Assembly (NCBI GenBank): GCA_001819605.1
Contig: MHNE01000011.1
Coordinates: 1 to 32,385 of the forward strand
Origin: Candidatus Portnoybacteria bacterium RIFCSPLOWO2_01_FULL_43_11
Lineage (GTDB): Bacteria; Patescibacteriota; Minisyncoccia; Portnoybacterales; UBA2143
Direction: 5' to 3'
Length of the DNA stretch: 32,385 nt
The translations under genes and the position numbers were made by a program. The notes under the pieces were generated by a model. That model searched no databases and was not told the DNA's origin. It saw only the letters and a program-made list of their open reading frames with translations. Positions 1 through 8,621 of this stretch are shown here, in pieces (the stretch's first letter is position 1; every line of letters starts with the position of its first letter).

Positions 1-34
1 TGACATATGTTTTGAACTTGATATACTATAATTA

Positions 35-580
35 TCACGAACGGAAAGGGTGCCCTGATGAGGTTTTGTCCTCATTGGGGTCTTTCTTTTTCTGTACTTT
101 ATTTTTAATATCGGCGACAAATCTAGTGTAGGGCAAGAAATCAGCTCGTTTTAGAAGCCCGGAATACCTTTTGTGGTTCGGCACCATAAGCGCAAGAAGT
201 TTTTTCTGCTCTAGTAAGTATTCGACAAGACAATAAAAATCGCCGTCGCCGGTTATGATAAGCGCTTTATGGAAATCGTTTATATGAATCATCGCGTGTA
301 AAACAAGTTCTGCGTCAACATTGCCTTTTACCTCTCCGTCAGGAAATTCCAATGTCGGCTTAAAAACGCAAATATAGCCGCTCTCCTGAAAATATTTATA
401 AAGCCCCTCATTGCCTTTCACATAGCCAATACAAAGAAACGCTTTCGTGATATCATATTTATCTTTTAGATATACGCGAAAACGGGCGAAATCCAGCTCC
501 CATCCTTGCGCGCGAACGCCAAGATTTAAATTCTGGCTGTCTATAAAAGCGTAGTTGTTTAACTCTTTTGTCATGCCCAA
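35..580 (-). CDS. NYN (PIN-like) domain protein, LabA/DUF88 type
   Basis: ORF; 'YAFIDSQNLNLG', 'GNVDAELVLHAM' and 'ALIITGDGDF' match the acidic NYN nuclease motifs. Confidence 0.8.
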   Translation of the reverse strand: MGMTKELNNYAFIDSQNLNLGVRAQGWELDFARFRVYLKDKYDITKAFLCIGYVKGNEGLYKYFQESGYICVFKPTLEFPDGEVKGNVDAELVLHAMIHINDFHKALIITGDGDFYCLVEYLLEQKKLLALMVPNHKRYSGLLKRADFLPYTRFVADIKNKVQKKKDPNEDKTSSGHPFRS

Positions 581-595
581 GATGATTTAATTTTT

Positions 596-2863
596 TTACC
601 GCTTAAACTTCCCGGCTGAAACATCCTGAATAAAAGCGTCCGCCTGTTTGACATAATCACCCTCAAAGCTTTTTATTTTTTGGGCCGTCTCAACAGCCTT
701 GTCTTTATCGCCTAAAAAAGCGTAAGACAAAGCTAAATTAATCCAATAATCCGGCTTTTCGGGAAAAAGCCGGGTTAGTTCCTGATAAAATTTTAAAGTC
801 CACTCATAGTTCTCCGCTTTAATGGCTGAATTACCCATTCGGCTTAAATCGTCTTCCCGATGATAATTCAAACCCATTTCGTCCATTCTATCAAAATAAG
901 ATTGAACTTTATCGCTCTTTTGAACGGCCAAGAGCACCATTATCATATTGGTATACGATTCAACGACCCGGTCGTTTAAGTCAATGGCTTTTTGAAAATT
1001 AGCCAAAGATTCCTCATAATATTTTTTTGCTTTTTCTTTATCACCCTTCCCTTCAAAAACACGGCCCAAATAAAATTGGCTATAGCCGGCTTCGTAATAA
1101 ATATGGGGCCTGGTCGGGCTGACTTGACTTACTTTTTTAAACAGCTCCAACGATTTGTTTAAACGATCTAAATTTAATCCGTAAGTCTTATTTAAAAACC
1201 TCATAACCATCAAATAATTTCTGGCGCTTTTGGGTCTCTCAGTAATTTGCTTGTCAAATTCCTGTTCGGCCCGAAGCGCTGACTGGGAAAGCCAATTCGC
1301 GTCAATGCCAGAAATCTCAACGGCGCCGGCGATAAACTCGCCGAAATGCTGGCGATATTCCTGATTGCCAAAAGTGTTTTTATCTACGGCCTCAATAAAA
1401 TATTTATAACTTTCTTTATAATCTTTTACATTCTGATTCATCATAGCTCTAATTAAAGTTTTATTGGCCGAAGCGGGCTTGATGTTCACGATAAAAAGAA
1501 CGGGTAAAAAAAGAATAAGGCCGACGGTCAGTAAAACTATATGCGGCTTATTGGAGCTTAAAAATTTATTTGGCCAAGCCGGACAAAATCGCGATAAAAA
1601 ACCCAAAGATAAAAATAAAGGAATATAAGTAACCAAGGCTTCAAAAATGAACAAATTCTGAATGAAATAAGCGGCCATTAAAAGCGTAGCGATAACCGGA
1701 ATTAAATACTGACCGTCCTGTTTTTTCTTTACGAAATATCTCCACAGATAAAAAATCGGCGCCAGTAAAAAAGATAAGTAAAGAATCAAGCCAGCGAGCC
1801 CGCCGGTAATCAGACGGTCAAAAATCATATTATGAGCCCGGTCATACCAAACGATAGAACCGGCGTCTTCGTAAATCCTGGGCGGAAAATATTTATCAAA
1901 AACTTGATAAAAATTTTCGTAGCCGTAGCCGAGAATCGGCTTTTCTTTAAAACCAAGATAAGAAGCCTGCCAAGTCATCAATCTGTTTTGAGCCGTGGTG
2001 GAACTGACGGATATGGCGCTAATCCTTGAAAAAACCGGGTTTTTGCGGACCCAGGGAGCCGTTTTATCGGCAAATATCAAAACAACGAGAATAATCATTA
2101 AAAGCGGTAAAACAATACCGCTGATTTTAGCCGATCTGTATCCCTTTAAATAGAAAAATGACAAATAAATAATCAGGGCAAAAGCGGAAAGACCGACCGA
2201 TAAAATAGCGCCGCGCGTTTGGGTGTTTAAAATAACGAATAATTGGAGAAGAATAACCGAAAGATAATAAAACCGCAAATATCCGTTGTCTTTCCTTTGA
2301 AAAAAAAGAATTAAGCCGAAAAAGACGTTAAAAAGCAGATAACCGCCGACATAACCGGCATTGCCGATGGTAGAAGTCAGTCTGGTGCCGCCGCTTGATT
2401 CCAAAATCCAGCTGACATTTAAATATTGGGCTAAAGCAACCAAGCTGACCAATAAACCGCCGAGAAAAGAAGCCTCAAAGACTAAGAGCCATTCTTTGAA
2501 ATCTTTGAGAAAAGCGCTTAAAACTATCAAAAAGAGGAATAAATGAAGCAATAAAAGCAGGCCTTCACTTCTTTCATTATTTGACCAGAAACTGAAATAA
2601 AAACTGCCGCCTAAAATTGAGGACAAAAAAATGGAAATAAGATATAAGAAAAATAAAACTAAAACTAAATTCAGCTTTGGCCTGTATTCCTTTTTAATCA
2701 CCGCCAGCCCCAGGTAAGCCAAAAAAATCACCTCTATAATAATTCTAAAAGCAAGAGTTTTGGGCACGATATAAGGAAAGTAATAATTGCTCTTAACTAA
2801 AAGAGGAATAAGAGAAACAGCCGCTAAGCCGGCCCAAATGATGTATTTTAATGTTTTTTCCAT
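596..2863 (-). CDS. O-antigen ligase/polymerase-like membrane protein with C-terminal TPR region
   Basis: 755 aa, many TM helices, 'GYGYENFYQVF...YDRAHNMIFDRLITGG' typical of Wzy_C proteins; TPR-like helical repeats at the C-terminus. Confidence 0.8.
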   Translation of the reverse strand: MEKTLKYIIWAGLAAVSLIPLLVKSNYYFPYIVPKTLAFRIIIEVIFLAYLGLAVIKKEYRPKLNLVLVLFFLYLISIFLSSILGGSFYFSFWSNNERSEGLLLLLHLFLFLIVLSAFLKDFKEWLLVFEASFLGGLLVSLVALAQYLNVSWILESSGGTRLTSTIGNAGYVGGYLLFNVFFGLILFFQRKDNGYLRFYYLSVILLQLFVILNTQTRGAILSVGLSAFALIIYLSFFYLKGYRSAKISGIVLPLLMIILVVLIFADKTAPWVRKNPVFSRISAISVSSTTAQNRLMTWQASYLGFKEKPILGYGYENFYQVFDKYFPPRIYEDAGSIVWYDRAHNMIFDRLITGGLAGLILYLSFLLAPIFYLWRYFVKKKQDGQYLIPVIATLLMAAYFIQNLFIFEALVTYIPLFLSLGFLSRFCPAWPNKFLSSNKPHIVLLTVGLILFLPVLFIVNIKPASANKTLIRAMMNQNVKDYKESYKYFIEAVDKNTFGNQEYRQHFGEFIAGAVEISGIDANWLSQSALRAEQEFDKQITERPKSARNYLMVMRFLNKTYGLNLDRLNKSLELFKKVSQVSPTRPHIYYEAGYSQFYLGRVFEGKGDKEKAKKYYEESLANFQKAIDLNDRVVESYTNMIMVLLAVQKSDKVQSYFDRMDEMGLNYHREDDLSRMGNSAIKAENYEWTLKFYQELTRLFPEKPDYWINLALSYAFLGDKDKAVETAQKIKSFEGDYVKQADAFIQDVSAGKFKR

Positions 2864-2864
2864 T

Positions 2865-4544
2865 TTAATAAAATTCTAATTTATTATCTGTTATTTTATA
2901 GATTTTAAAAGATATTGAGCCGTCGGGCGCGTTTATTATATCCGGCTCTAAATCCGGTTTTTGCTCTAAAATCTGTTTTTTAAAAAAATCGAAATCGCCG
3001 CTGGCGTATTTATCTTTAGATTCCAAATTCTCCAAACTGATAAAATAAAATTCTCTAAAATTACTTACGTTTGAAAGAACTTCTTCTCCTCCCTGAATCG
3101 TCTGAGCCAAAGCGCCGGCGTGAAAAACCGGCAGATTATTATAAATTCTCAATTTATCAAAAACCCAAAGCGTCTCAAACCAATCCATTTTATCGTCGTA
3201 GACGATAAGGGATTGATCGTTAATTTGGCATTTTCCTTTACTAAATTTTTTAATAATATTTATTTCGACTGGCCCCCTTATCCAAGCGCGGCTCGAGCAT
3301 TGATTAGAAAATTTATCTTGAAAATATCCGTCCAATTGATTATAACCGATCCAGGCGGGCCGGACAGCCAGCTCAAATTTCTTGGAAAAAGAAATAGGCA
3401 AAATATTAGTATTGATAGTATACAACAAATCAACTGACAAAAAAAGAGCGAGGATAAAGATAAAAATAAAATTTAATGCTTTCCGACGATGAAATAACTT
3501 TAATAGGGCGGACAGAAAAAAACCGGCAATTAAGGCCCAATGGACCGAAATCACCGAAAGGTATCTATTGTTCGCGCCCAAAAAGGCCGCGCCGATTAAA
3601 GACAAAACAAAAAGGCTGATAATAAAAAATTTATGCCGGTTTTCTTTCTGATAGACGAAAAAAGAAAAAGCAAGAATAAAAAGCAATAAAGAAATCGGCG
3701 AATAAACCGTGCTTAAAACATTAAAAATATCTTTAAATATTCCTTTAAAATTAAAATCAGCGGCTGTTTGCACTAACGGCCAGTCGTTTTTGCTTTGACC
3801 AAATAAAGCCGAGAACTGAACGTCAAAATGACCTCTCTCATAAAACATCGTTAGATTATAAAAAATTACCGGCGAAAAAATTAGGATGATTAAAATCAAA
3901 CTTAACCAGAAATTCTTTTCTTTTAACCAAGGCCTCTTTTTAAACAAAATAAAAATAAAATAAACCGGAATCAGATAAAAAGTGGTATACTTGCTAAGAA
4001 AGGCCAAACCCAAGGCAACGGCCCAAAGAAATAGATATTTCGTTTTTGACCACGCTTTGATAAAAAAATAAATTGAAAGAACAATAAAAAATATCGCGAC
4101 CGCTTCCAATAAAGCGGTCCTTGAAATCCAAATCAGATAATTTGAAACTGTTAAAACAAGAGCCGACCACAAACCAACCTGCTTTGAATATAATTCCCGA
4201 CCGATTAAGTAAATAAAAAAGATAGTTAAAAAACCGGCCAAAGCCGACGGCAGTCGGGCGGAAAAAGCGGAAACGCCAAATATTTTTATTGAAAAGTGCT
4301 GGAAAATGAAAACTAACGGCGGATGGTCGTGAAAAGACAGCTTAGACCACCAGGGAATTTCATCAAACCATTGAAGCGGCGTTGTCTGCTTATCGGAACC
4401 CAAATAATCCATATAGCCGATTGAGCGAAAAGCGTAAGCGCTTTGGTCTCCTTCCATATCCGGCTTTCCCAAATTGAAAAATAAAAGAACAAAAGCCAAA
4501 AATAAAATTAAAATGATGTATTTGTTATTACGAATAAAATCCAT
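2865..4544 (-). CDS. Glycosyltransferase family 39 / ArnT-like membrane protein
   Basis: 'DMEGDQSAYAFRS...HDHPPLVFIFQHFSIKIFGVSAFSARLPSAL' is the classic PMT/ArnT N-terminus, with multiple TMs. Confidence 0.82.
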   Translation of the reverse strand: MDFIRNNKYIILILFLAFVLLFFNLGKPDMEGDQSAYAFRSIGYMDYLGSDKQTTPLQWFDEIPWWSKLSFHDHPPLVFIFQHFSIKIFGVSAFSARLPSALAGFLTIFFIYLIGRELYSKQVGLWSALVLTVSNYLIWISRTALLEAVAIFFIVLSIYFFIKAWSKTKYLFLWAVALGLAFLSKYTTFYLIPVYFIFILFKKRPWLKEKNFWLSLILIILIFSPVIFYNLTMFYERGHFDVQFSALFGQSKNDWPLVQTAADFNFKGIFKDIFNVLSTVYSPISLLLFILAFSFFVYQKENRHKFFIISLFVLSLIGAAFLGANNRYLSVISVHWALIAGFFLSALLKLFHRRKALNFIFIFILALFLSVDLLYTINTNILPISFSKKFELAVRPAWIGYNQLDGYFQDKFSNQCSSRAWIRGPVEINIIKKFSKGKCQINDQSLIVYDDKMDWFETLWVFDKLRIYNNLPVFHAGALAQTIQGGEEVLSNVSNFREFYFISLENLESKDKYASGDFDFFKKQILEQKPDLEPDIINAPDGSISFKIYKITDNKLEFY

Positions 4545-4560
4545 TTTAAAACATATCTCT

Positions 4561-5289
4561 TTAAGAAATCGTCTCTGTGAAATATTTTTTAAAAATCAGC
4601 TTAAGGGGGGTAAAAATTCCTTCCCGAATAATGCCGTTTGATATTTTAGACTCTCCGCCGCGGCGCTCCTTAAAAAAAATGGGGACTTCTTTATGTTCGG
4701 CCCCGGCTTTTATAAGCAGATATTTTAAACTGATGATAAAGGCGTAGCCGGAGAATTTTAATTGTTCAAAATTGATTTTTTTAAGAAAGCGGATTTGGAT
4801 GCAGTTAAAACCGCCTGTCCAGTCTTTAATTTTTTTCCGCAGTATTATCCGGCAGTAAAGGTTCGCACCCCGGCTTAAAATTTTTCGCCAAAATTCCCAT
4901 TGGCTGGTTAGGCCGCCGCCTTTTACATACCGCGAGCCGATAATCAGTCCGTATTTTTCTTTTTCGCTTAAGAGCCGCGGCAGATATTCCGGCTGATGAG
5001 AAAAATCAGCGTCCATCATTACCGCAAAGTCAAATTCATTATCTTTTATTATTTTTTTAAAACCTTCTATATAGGCGTTTCCCAAACCGCTCTTTTTCGA
5101 ATTTGTCAATAAGAAAAGATTGGGGTGTTTCTCCTGTAATTTTTTTACTTGCTCGCCGGTTCTGTCAGGCGAAGTGTCATCAACCACTAAAATATGGATT
5201 TCGGGAAGGATTTTAAAAATTTCTTTTAGCAGAAGAGAAATATTTTCTTTTTCATTATAAGTAGGGATAACGATAATGGTTTTGGCCAT
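4561..5289 (-). CDS. Polyprenol monophosphomannose synthase-like GT2 (DPM1-like)
   Basis: 'IVIPTYNEKENI', 'VVDDTSPDRTGE', 'MDADFSHQPEYLP', 'GSRYVKGGG' motifs. Confidence 0.88.
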   Translation of the reverse strand: MAKTIIVIPTYNEKENISLLLKEIFKILPEIHILVVDDTSPDRTGEQVKKLQEKHPNLFLLTNSKKSGLGNAYIEGFKKIIKDNEFDFAVMMDADFSHQPEYLPRLLSEKEKYGLIIGSRYVKGGGLTSQWEFWRKILSRGANLYCRIILRKKIKDWTGGFNCIQIRFLKKINFEQLKFSGYAFIISLKYLLIKAGAEHKEVPIFFKERRGGESKISNGIIREGIFTPLKLIFKKYFTETIS

Positions 5290-5309
5290 TTTCTGTTTCG
5301 CTGATTATT

Positions 5310-5993
5310 TTAGAACTTTGGCAGTTGGTCCCGAAGATTAGGATTAATCTCTAAGGTTTTTTGGGTATAATATCTGGCTTTTTCCTGATTATCGCCGCCG
5401 CTGTTAGACGGGCCGTCGTAAAAATAACCGGCCAGATACATATAATAACCGTCCGCCTCGGCCGGATTGATTTTAGCTCCGTCAAGCATCAAATTCTCAA
5501 TTAAATTTGATTTCTCGGTCATATTGTAGCGATAAAGAGAGGCCAATCCGTAATAATAATTAAAATGATTGGGATTCATAGTTAAAACCTTTTTGTAATA
5601 TTCCTCGGCTTTCTGGTATTCGCTTAAATCAAACAAATATAAGTCCGCTAAATTCCCAAAGGCCAAAGATTGGTCCGGATTGTATTTAACAGCGTCTAAC
5701 CATGCTTTTTCCGCGCCTTTGTAATCTTCCAATCTCTTCTTTAAAATACCGATATTAATCCAGCGGATATAAACATGGTCGTCTTCTTTTATTTTTTGGT
5801 ACTGATTATTTAGATCTTCCAGGGAAAGTCTTAAGGTCTCTTCGCTCATTTTTTCCAAGGCATGGGGAAAATCAGCGGCCGTATATATCTTCTCTTCTTT
5901 TGGGATAAAATAAAATTTGGTTAAATAAAAATATCCGGCCAGCCCGGCCAATAAGATTATAAAACCAATTAAGAAATAAGATTTTTTAAGCAT
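5310..5993 (-). CDS. Membrane-anchored TPR protein
   Basis: N-terminal TM plus TPR-like repeats ('AFGNLADLYLFDLSEYQKAEEYYKKVLTMNP'). Confidence 0.7.
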   Translation of the reverse strand: MLKKSYFLIGFIILLAGLAGYFYLTKFYFIPKEEKIYTAADFPHALEKMSEETLRLSLEDLNNQYQKIKEDDHVYIRWINIGILKKRLEDYKGAEKAWLDAVKYNPDQSLAFGNLADLYLFDLSEYQKAEEYYKKVLTMNPNHFNYYYGLASLYRYNMTEKSNLIENLMLDGAKINPAEADGYYMYLAGYFYDGPSNSGGDNQEKARYYTQKTLEINPNLRDQLPKF

Positions 5994-6042
5994 AATGCCA
6001 TACTACATTATAATCAACAAAAAATCAACGCAAAAATATACG

Positions 6043-6065
6043 GAGCAGATCTAAAAGACCTGCTC
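6043..6065 (-). terminator. Putative intrinsic terminator downstream of the 514 aa surface protein gene
   Basis: Inverted repeat GAGCAG-a-TCT-aaa-AGA-c-CTGCTC; on the minus strand followed by TATATTTTTG. Confidence 0.5.
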
Positions 6066-6101
6066 TGCGTAATAATATAAAAGTCTTCGGATATTTAACT
6101 A

Positions 6102-7646
6102 TTACTGCTTAGCCGCGTAGCCGCCCGCGTCTCCGCTATAGCACCAGCCAGTCGCGCCGTTAGCTGTAATCTTATACCAGCCGTTTTGTTCCTCAAGTAA
6201 ATTATAGACTTCTCCTTGGCTGACTTGAGTCAAAACTTCTCCGTCCAAAGAAGGCAGACTGCGAACTCTTAAAGTAGAAACTTTAATGATAATAGTATTT
6301 AAGATAGGACTCGCTCCTGAAGCTGTGATATCTAAACCAGCGGTATAAGCGTCGCGGTCAGTCGCGTTAATGTTGTAGATGGAATCAGCGTCATACCCCT
6401 TGACTGAAAAATCATTAGCGCTCATATTCAGCCATTGCTTGGCGCCGGTGTCTCCATCGGCTGTCAGCTTATAAACTCTCGTGTCATTTACTTCCCGAAT
6501 TAAATCAGAAGTGGTATAAGAATCCATTGTTGCCTGATTAATATCTGTCACATCGTTCCAGCCTTTATCGCCGTCGCCGTTCTTGTCAAAATGTCCGTAG
6601 CTTTCAAAAACATGCGGGGAGAGAATTAATCTCTTAAATTTTTTACTGCCAACCAATTTGACAATGTAAATGTCAAATTGAGCCAAGCCCGAAGCATTGG
6701 GATTTTTAATGAGGTCGCCGTCGCTAATAACCACCTCTTCGGCTGGAGTCTCGGTTGGTACTTCCTCTTCAATCGCGTCAGGCACCGCGCCCAAAACGGC
6801 AAAATAAGTAAAATGAGTAGTTTCAGCGGTTAAAGTATTATTTGCCGCGTTAACAGTGGTCGTCAAAGCAACCCATTGAGAATCGCTTTCTCTCCAATAA
6901 AAAACTTTAAGAGTGGATTCGTCAAAGGCGCTGATTTGAGCGTCCGTATAAGTAAAAGTCAGAGTAGCCGCTTTACTAAAATTACTGACCGTTTGGCTGT
7001 TAGCCGTGGCCGTGTAATCATAAATGTAATTACCCACAAGACTTCTGCCGTTGGGGAGCGGCCGGGAACCCGTTACCGTTCCTTCCGTTGAAGTAGCTAT
7101 TTTAATTATTATGGAAGCGCTCACCGCGTTAGCCGGCAACTCCGCGCTGGCTTTAGTACTCTCGTCCGTGGTTAAAGTTGTTTTACCGCCCTCGGAAACA
7201 GTAACGGTCACTTCGCCGGTACTTGTCGTAGGGACTGTTGGAGAAGGAGGCGTTGGTGTTCCGCCGCCTCCACTAGAAGGAGTACTGCCGCCGCCGGTTG
7301 TCCCGGTACAAGTGCCGCTTGGCGATATTACCAAGCTTGAACCGGAACTATTGCCTGAAACAGTTACCTGGGAATAAGAATCGCCGCAAAGTATGTCCAA
7401 GCTTAAATTGTTAACTAAATTAGCTCTGGTGGTGGAACGAATAATTAAGCTTGAATTGGCTGAAAGAGTAAAAGTTACATTAGTGGCGCCGACAACCATT
7501 TGGTCAGCCACGCCGCCGCCGGAAATCGTCAAAGCGTAGCCGCCGATGGAAATATTCGTATCTTGAGCAAAAGAAACTTCGTCAGCCGCCAAAACGGTTA
7601 TGGGCAGAAACAGTAAAGCTAAGATAAAAACAATAATTTTTTTCAT
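6102..7646 (-). CDS. Secreted surface protein with EF-hand-like conserved domain and C-terminal SH3b domain
   Basis: Signal peptide; 'GDLIKNP..AQFDIYIVKL..KKFKRLILSPHVFESYGHFDKNGDGD' domain; C-terminal 'STLRVRSLPSLDGEVLTQVSQGEVYNLLEEQNGWYKI' is SH3b-like. Confidence 0.75.
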   Translation of the reverse strand: MKKIIVFILALLFLPITVLAADEVSFAQDTNISIGGYALTISGGGVADQMVVGATNVTFTLSANSSLIIRSTTRANLVNNLSLDILCGDSYSQVTVSGNSSGSSLVISPSGTCTGTTGGGSTPSSGGGGTPTPPSPTVPTTSTGEVTVTVSEGGKTTLTTDESTKASAELPANAVSASIIIKIATSTEGTVTGSRPLPNGRSLVGNYIYDYTATANSQTVSNFSKAATLTFTYTDAQISAFDESTLKVFYWRESDSQWVALTTTVNAANNTLTAETTHFTYFAVLGAVPDAIEEEVPTETPAEEVVISDGDLIKNPNASGLAQFDIYIVKLVGSKKFKRLILSPHVFESYGHFDKNGDGDKGWNDVTDINQATMDSYTTSDLIREVNDTRVYKLTADGDTGAKQWLNMSANDFSVKGYDADSIYNINATDRDAYTAGLDITASGASPILNTIIIKVSTLRVRSLPSLDGEVLTQVSQGEVYNLLEEQNGWYKITANGATGWCYSGDAGGYAAKQ

Positions 7647-7727
7647 AACAATCTTTTAGCGGAATTGAAACTAAATAAACCGGGAAATTTTATGGTTAGT
7701 TAATTTCTGGTCCCGCTAAAACAAGCT

Positions 7728-8312
7728 TTACCTTATTGCCTGCCAATAAAACGTATGGCCGCCAGTGGCTAAAGTCGCGCCATTCCAGCCTAAATAATAT
7801 AATCTTATATTGATTTTACCGGCCGCGGTTGAGGAAGCGGCTTGAATAACAAAGGAATCAGGCAAGGAACTGGTGGCTGTGACAAAAACCTTATCTCCGG
7901 CCGCTACGCTAGTAGCGTTCTGACAATCAGTATAAGCGCTTGAAGAAGCGGTAATAGTCACGGTATCAATATCGCAAGTGCCGAAAAGTAATTTACGGAT
8001 ATTACTGCCTGAACCAATGGATAAAGTATCACTAGTCGTGGCTGAATTCAAAGAAGTAGCGCCTGAAACAATTAAATCTCCGTTTTTAAAGTCCCAGCCG
8101 GTTGGTTCAGTAATGTCAGAGCCAACATACAAATAATCAGTGGTCGTAGCTGAAGTGGAAGTGGCCCAGCCGGAAACGGTTAAATTCCCGCCGGTATTAA
8201 CATTGGTGCCGATAGTCGTAACGCCGTAGACAAAAAGAGTCACAAAAAACACGGAAATAAAAATACTTAAAATAACAGCGAAAAATCGCTCGTTTCTAAA
8301 TAGATTTTTCAT
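7728..8312 (-). CDS. Membrane-anchored/secreted Ser/Thr-rich surface protein
   Basis: N-terminal TM segment followed by a low-complexity beta-rich S/T/G region. Confidence 0.6.
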   Translation of the reverse strand: MKNLFRNERFFAVILSIFISVFFVTLFVYGVTTIGTNVNTGGNLTVSGWATSTSATTTDYLYVGSDITEPTGWDFKNGDLIVSGATSLNSATTSDTLSIGSGSNIRKLLFGTCDIDTVTITASSSAYTDCQNATSVAAGDKVFVTATSSLPDSFVIQAASSTAAGKINIRLYYLGWNGATLATGGHTFYWQAIR

Positions 8313-8460
8313 ATACGATTTAATTCTTGAAACTTAAAACCTATAACTTGAAACTCAAAAAATATCTTACAAAAGAAATTTCGTAATTCTTGAGTTGTGA
8401 GTTATGAGTTATGAGTTTAAGACTTAAAGATTTTTTCGACCTTTTTTAATTAAGTGGAAA

Positions 8461-8469
8461 TTATCCACA
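8461..8469 (-). promoter_or_regulatory. DnaA-box-like 9-mer (TTATCCACA on + strand)
   Basis: Exact TTATCCACA. Confidence 0.45.
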
Positions 8470-8516
8470 AACAGATTTATTATACCACAAATAAATCCCA
8501 AAAAAAATAAACAGCC

Positions 8517-8525
8517 TGTGGATAA
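8517..8525 (+). promoter_or_regulatory. DnaA-box-like 9-mer (TGTGGATAA)
   Basis: Exact reverse complement of TTATCCACA; with 8461-8469 it flanks a TGGTATAAT extended -10 on the minus strand (near 8480-8488). Confidence 0.45.
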
Positions 8526-8545
8526 CTTCCATTTTTATCCAAAAT

Positions 8546-8576
8546 AAAAAACCCTCGCAAGGAACGAGGGTTTTTT
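8546..8576 (-). terminator. Intrinsic terminator (bidirectional) of the 1195 aa surface protein gene
   Basis: AAAAAACCCTCG caaggaa CGAGGGTTTTTT. Confidence 0.9.
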
Positions 8577-8621
8577 GTTTTTTCGTTACAAACTATTCAG
8601 ATCAACTACTATTCAGATTAA

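Noticed and set aside
54-63. CTGATGAG resembling the hammerhead ribozyme core
   Set aside because: No GAAA box in the required position after stem II; the sequence is better explained by a simple terminator-like hairpin.
1832-3437. Plus-strand ORFs of 61-105 aa inside the O-antigen ligase and GT39 genes
   Set aside because: Antisense shadows of well-supported membrane protein genes.
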